DNA of 64,000 bases. Source: Antennarius striatus (lineage: Eukaryota; Chordata; Actinopteri; Lophiiformes; Antennariidae). The notes beneath the pieces were generated by a model. It saw only the letters and a list, made by a program, of their open reading frames with translations. It ran no database searches and had not been told where the DNA came from. This document shows positions 59,461 to 64,000 of the stretch, piece by piece. The position numbers were made by a program, and so were the translations under genes. Location of the stretch: positions 11,695,482 through 11,759,481 of the forward strand of contig NC_090781.1 in the NCBI RefSeq assembly GCF_040054535.1, given 5' to 3'. The number at the start of each line of letters is the position of its first letter. Within the stretch, counting starts at the first letter, position 1.

Positions 59461-60096
59461 TCAAAGGCCCCAGTATGGAGCCAGGCTCCTGCGGTCCCTC
59501 TCGTAAACATCAGGTATAACTCCGTACGGCGTCTGCACCATCTTAACAGAATTTCTACCAAACAGCTTCCTCTCATACTCAATGAGCTGGCGCCAGAAGC
59601 CGCCGTTGGGCCTGATGACAGGGCGGCGAGCTTTAACCCAGGCGTGAGCCTCAGCCAGAGACACGCGGTGATACTTCATGAGGTAAGCCAAACAGAGAGA
59701 AGCCGAGCGGCTCACGCCCGCCGCGCAATGCACCAGCACTGCCCCTCGCTTTCGTCCCACGCTGTGGATCTTATCGGCCACGCTGTCGAAGTACAAGGAG
59801 ATGGGGGAGTGGGGCATGTCCGCCAGAGGGACCTTTACGTACTCCATGTGCGGCCAGTTGAAGTTGGGGAGCTCGATGGTGGCATTGACGACACAGGTGA
59901 TGCCTTTGGACAACAGCAGGCTGCGGTTGGACGCCACGTTCCCCCTGCTGAGGAAGAGGTTGGGCGTTATTTGAGCGATGCCGCCCAGCAGGCTGCCGTT
60001 CTCAGGCAGCAGCCTGGGCACGGCGGTGGGAACCATCGAGCTGCGGTGGTGGTGGTGGTGATGGTGATGGAAGAAGCCTTGGCTGCGGGAACCCAT
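59461..60096 (-). CDS. dusp14: Dual-specificity phosphatase 14 (MKP6-like)
   Basis: 211 codons in a single coding exon, as in mammals (198 aa). An atypical dual-specificity phosphatase without a kinase-interaction domain; mammalian DUSP14 dephosphorylates MAP kinases and TAK1/TAB1 in the cytoplasm. The phosphatase domain runs from about residue 38 (GGIAQITPNLFLSRG) to 200. It has general acid Asp93 (PLADMPHSP), signature HCAAGVSRSAS with Cys124 and Arg130, WVKARRPVIRPN and the C-terminal VQTPYGVIPDVYE ... PYWGL. All catalytic residues are present. The N-terminus differs from mammals and has eight consecutive His (residues 10-17) from CAC/CAT codons. The start at 60096 has a weak context (T at -3); Met21 is an alternative. 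An acceptor-like cttcttttaag lies just upstream (exon start about 60119), implying a 5'-UTR intron. Convergent with synrg. Confidence 0.96.
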   Translation of the reverse strand: MGSRSQGFFHHHHHHHHRSSMVPTAVPRLLPENGSLLGGIAQITPNLFLSRGNVASNRSLLLSKGITCVVNATIELPNFNWPHMEYVKVPLADMPHSPISLYFDSVADKIHSVGRKRGAVLVHCAAGVSRSASLCLAYLMKYHRVSLAEAHAWVKARRPVIRPNGGFWRQLIEYERKLFGRNSVKMVQTPYGVIPDVYERDRRSLAPYWGL

Positions 60097-60119
60097 TGAG
60101 GAATGAAGTGGATCGTAAT

Positions 60120-61300
60120 CTTAAAAGAAGCTGAATCTTCAGGCGCTCATAGTAGTGAAATAGACCCTGGAACACACAAAAAGATTTCACCTATAATCTA
60201 AATGAAACATTTTTCTGTTTTAGAAACAGACCAACAATCATAGAAAGACCTCACATGTGGAGGTAATAAAACGCTTCTGTTTGGAAAGAAACCACAAGAT
60301 GACTACAATCCTTTTTTTTTTGGATGAGTTTCCTCTCAAGCATGAAATGATCGTAAATCCCAGTCTTAAATTTTTTAGAACACCAGACAAGGGAACCGTT
60401 GAGAGATCAGCCACAACAGCTGATGAATTGAACGGGCTCTGACACTGATCCTTCTCTTTACTATGACATCACATCTATATATATCTACAGGATCGGTCTC
60501 TCTGGACAGCGTGAGGTTGAATGGCCTCACACTGAGATGCGCCTCCCTCTGCTGTGTGAGCATGGACACCCTGGAGACAGACCCTCACCTCATCTCACAT
60601 TCACCCATCCATAGCCCTCATATACAGATTACATCTCTCATCTCGCTGCTACTGCCGTTAATGTTGTTCGGGATTGCACCGAGCAGCAGGATGGAAAATA
60701 ATCATGTACTACATAATCACACCTAAATGTACTCCAGCTATGATATTTTCAAAAAAGTTTCTTAATCCAAACCCATTTTCTTTCTTGAAAATGTCTGATT
60801 AAAATGATATACAGTTCATGAGCTGCAACACGAACATGGAAAAAGCTAACCGTGCTGTAATTTGACATTTCTGCCTGTGTTACATGTGATGGAAATCGAG
60901 TGTGTTCACACTGCCGCCATCAGACAGCCTTCAGCTTCAGGCGTTGCTGCTCATGCTGTTGCACTTGTCGTGCATCCTCCACACCATGTGCACCGGTTTA
61001 TCTGCCAGGTCTTTTCATTTTCTGCTAGTGTGGTTAACAAGACATGTGGGTCGACCGTTTTCAACCCGCAGAAGAGAAAGTTACCTGTTGCACAGATTCT
61101 TATTTACGCTGTAATCAAAAACATAATTGGAAAGACGAGCATCAACACGGTCTGCCTCACTGACGATGAAACTGTGGCGGAGGCTTTGTGAACCAACACA
61201 AATTGGTTCCTGCCCTCGGGACACACAAGAGGTTGTGTTTCATTTACCACGCTAGGAACCAGAAAAAAAAAAGGAACATCAGACAGTCACAGCTTCCTCA
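60120..61300. other. dusp14 upstream/5'-UTR intron region, nothing recognised
   Basis: No coding exon seen. A non-coding dusp14 first exon should lie further upstream on the minus strand, but its position cannot be read from sequence alone. Confidence 0.4.
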
Positions 61301-61317
61301 TGTCAGTCATGTATTTA

Positions 61318-61712
61318 AACTAGAACCACGGCAGTCACAGACTGCATCATCCCCTGAATTCAAATTTTTACCTGACCTACTTGCATAGGTCAAAGATCAA
61401 ATCTAGTGCTCTGACCTACTTTTCATAGATCAAATCACTATGATCTTTGATCTATGGTCTCACACTGGCCTTCTCCCTCGTTCTTCTGTCTTTATCCGGT
61501 TCCTGAGTGTACAAAAGTTTAAATTTGACCTTGACCTACTTTTCTCAAGGTCAAGGTCATCATCTCATTTTCATCCCCTTTGCCACCCGAGTAATGTGCT
61601 TTTTGTTTTGTCTTTCTGTCTGAAACGGTTGCGAAGATATTTGGTGGACTAACGGACGGACGAACACACGAACGCTGACAATCACAACACATCACCGCTT
61701 TGAAGCGGGATG
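61318..61712 (-). repeat. Dispersed repeat 'X' copy 4 (near full length)
   Basis: Runs from actagaaccacggcagtcac to the hairpin end CCGCTT-TG-AAGCGG-gatg. Best-preserved copy with both ends. Its minus-strand frame keeps PPNIFATVSDRK and AHYSGGKGDENEMMTLTLRK, as in copy 1. Confidence 0.85.
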
Positions 61713-63780
61713 TAAAAAAACAGAAGTACTGCTTTTGTAAGTTAAGCCTGAAAGGTCTGGTGCTGCCTTGCCTGATCGTTACTTTCTGTATGTTTATCAC
61801 CGATCTTCCCGTCATAGTCTGGAAAAAAGGGTCAAATCTAAAAAATGGCACCTCCTGTCGAGGTGCCATTTGTCACCCTGTGCACCACTTTGTGTGATAG
61901 TTGCCGTGATCACACTGTGGTGTGACTTGTCCTGCCTTCTGATCCCCGCTGGTGATCCTGGTAAGCCAGTTACCATCAAACATGGATTTGTTTGGTAAAA
62001 CATAGATTAGAGTGGAACAAAACTACACATTTCCTGCAAAAAAAAATCTCACTCACATCATTCATCATTCATCACAATCTTGACGCTGAAACAATATGTT
62101 GTGTAGCCTAAATAATAAATTCAACAAAACCCCCAACAAAAAAACTCAGCTTGGATGTTTTTACAGTCAGTGAGACAAACAACAGACATATCTGAATGAC
62201 TGGAGACAAAATCTGGAAGGACGCATTTGGAAGAAGTCTCCAATAATTGTGGTATCTCGCTAAAACTGAAAACTAAGATCTGCCTCAGTGTGTAGCAGAA
62301 ACAGAAGCAGCCACATCGATGGAGAGATGAGGAAGATAAAAGCATCAAATAATCCCTTGCCCTCTCCAAAGTGCTGATGTACCACAGCGCCAGGCTTTTC
62401 TGAGATTTGCTCCATCCACATGGTTATTTATACCCCAGGCAGGGCAGGAGTGAGGCTGCACAGAGCAGAGGAAGAAGAATTATGCAGAGGTTCTCACCAC
62501 AGAGAAATGTACTGTACTGTTGTGGATAGTAGGGATACTGCAGCCAGCCGCCAATCAAATATAACTTTGGAATTAAAATCTAGATGCTGAGAAAGGTCAG
62601 TGGGGGACGTTCTGACTCAGTCACTCATCACCCTCACTCTTCTTGTAGCAAATCAAATCAAACTGCTATACTGTATATTTCTTCCATCAAAAAAAAAACC
62701 CCCAGCCCCCTCTTAATCATTCAAAGGGAGTCTGTCAACAGGTGGTCCTGCCTCACAAATCTCCTTATGCACATTTCCCAGCAGGGAGATTCCTCAGGAG
62801 TCCAATTCCACCTCCGTTAACACAAATTGGAAACGCGACACACCTGCAGGAAACCTAGAACGACAAAAACCTCAGAGCAGCACGCTCTCACCACACCTCA
62901 GCGACACGAGAATCTGAACTGGTATTTGGACTTGGTAAACATCAGATTCCTGCTTGACGCTCCCTCACACTGCAGAATGGGATGAATGAAAAGACTGAGA
63001 AAAGAAAAGTGGGAAGGGAGAGCGCAGACAGTCAGCATCTCCGTCAGAGGAGAACCGTTTATTCAGTCTGATCTATGAACGTCAATCTGCTGCCGTCAGT
63101 CTGGATGAACCTCATGAAGAAACAGCAACGTCAACAAAGGTTGTTGAGTTTTACATCCTGTTCCTGACACAATACAAATGACTCCTGTTTCCTTTCAGTT
63201 CTCCAGATACACACCAGGAAACCTGTTGCTGTCGTGGGATTTTCTTTTTGTTCCAACAGCCGAGCTTCAGGACAAATATAATAAATGAAGTGACTCTACT
63301 TTATTCTTAAACATCGACAGAATGACTCACTAGTCAAAAATCTCTAGAGACGGACTCATTACCTGTAATTGCAGCTGCAAGTAGTGAATGTGAAATAGAG
63401 CTGAATGATTAGTACATTTTGAAAATTAATATGCAAAGTACACAAAGGGCCTATTTAAAACCAAAAAGCCCTTTAAGCTCCTTTGAAAATAATATGACTC
63501 TGAAAAATCTGGTCACCAATGACTGATTAGTTTGATTAAGAATACAGTATAACATCTTTAATTCATTATTCAACGATTCGATCAGTTATATACAGAAACC
63601 TGAGATGAATCATGTGATGACAAAGCATTACTACAAAAACACTGAAAATCTAAACACAACTATAAAAAATTGAAGAATTCATCACGGAAAACTAAAAAAA
63701 AAAACAAACAAACACTTGCTGCCACTGTTTGGAACTGTAAACTTGAGGACTCCACAAGTTTAATCATTTATGATCGAGTC
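61713..63780. other. dusp14 far-upstream region, nothing recognised
   Basis: No exon, RNA gene or recognisable mobile element identified on either strand. Confidence 0.4.
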
Positions 63781-63786
63781 CTGAAT

Positions 63787-63860
63787 GGGGGGGGGTGGGG
63801 TGGGGGACAGGTGCGTCTGCGCACGCGCACCTTGCCCTCGTGCGCGTGACAGGACACCTT
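63787..63860. promoter_or_regulatory. G-run and CpG-rich block, possible promoter edge
   Basis: Runs of 9, 4 and 5 G close together, then a CpG-dense segment containing cgcacgcgcac and gtgcgcgtgac. This is unusual against the AT-rich surroundings. It lies about 3.7 kb upstream of the dusp14 ATG and could be its promoter, or that of the next gene. Confidence 0.3.
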
Positions 63861-64000
63861 CTCAAGTTCAGGTGTCGGAGGTGGAGAGAAGTGTAAGAAC
63901 TATAATGAAAAAAAACAACAGCCGGATGCTTGTGTCACATCCAGCGCTGAGTCTAAAATCCCTTTTTCCCACTAGAATTAAAGTGATTTGATCAAACCCC

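Noticed and set aside
59446..60099. 217-codon open frame on the plus strand opposite dusp14
   Set aside because: It is the antisense shadow of the dusp14 coding exon; dusp14 has the phosphatase signature and family match, the shadow has none.

Overview
This 64 kb window is vertebrate nuclear DNA, most likely from a ray-finned (teleost) fish. It has short exons with GT/AG introns, long (TG)n, (CA)n and (TCTG)n microsatellites, and fish-type mobile elements: a Tc1-like relic, an RTE-type LINE fragment, hAT-like pieces and tRNA-headed SINEs. The genes match the human chromosome 17q12 block HNF1B - SYNRG - DUSP14. No bacterial genes, rRNA genes, intact tRNA genes or CRISPR arrays were seen.

Layout. 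Positions 1-6821 (+) hold the last five coding exons of hnf1b, a liver/kidney/pancreas homeodomain transcription factor. They encode only its C-terminal activation region, ending CPLQAW; the DNA-binding domains lie upstream of the window. Positions 6822-16300 are intergenic and rich in repeats: an RTE fragment with an 11-bp target duplication, one copy of an unclassified ~390-bp repeat that occurs four times in the window, SINE fragments, and microsatellites. DDX52, which sits between HNF1B and SYNRG in mammals, is not recognisable here.

Positions 16382-52012 (+) hold a complete synrg gene (synergin gamma, an AP-1 clathrin-adaptor partner). I could chain 23 coding exons in phase for 1,442 codons plus a stop. 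A further well-formed 33-nt in-frame microexon candidate (47999-48031) and a frame-shifting candidate exon (32795-32874) lie in its introns. A 180-bp pure (TG)n tract abuts the 3' splice site of the symmetric 78-nt exon 9. Positions 59461-60096 (-) hold dusp14, a small dual-specificity phosphatase with a complete catalytic domain in one coding exon and a natural run of eight histidines. It is convergent with synrg, as in mammals.

The three genes do not form a pathway: a transcription factor, a trans-Golgi/endosome trafficking adaptor and a MAP-kinase/TAK1-pathway phosphatase share an old syntenic block. The strongest leads are in RNA processing of synrg (UG-repeat acceptor, microexon, poison-exon candidate, TISU-like start codon). 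The dispersed repeat family with a conserved terminal hairpin and a shared open reading frame, and several perfect palindromes, are further leads. Exon calls rest on reading splice sites and on remembered similarity to the vertebrate proteins; no alignment was run.
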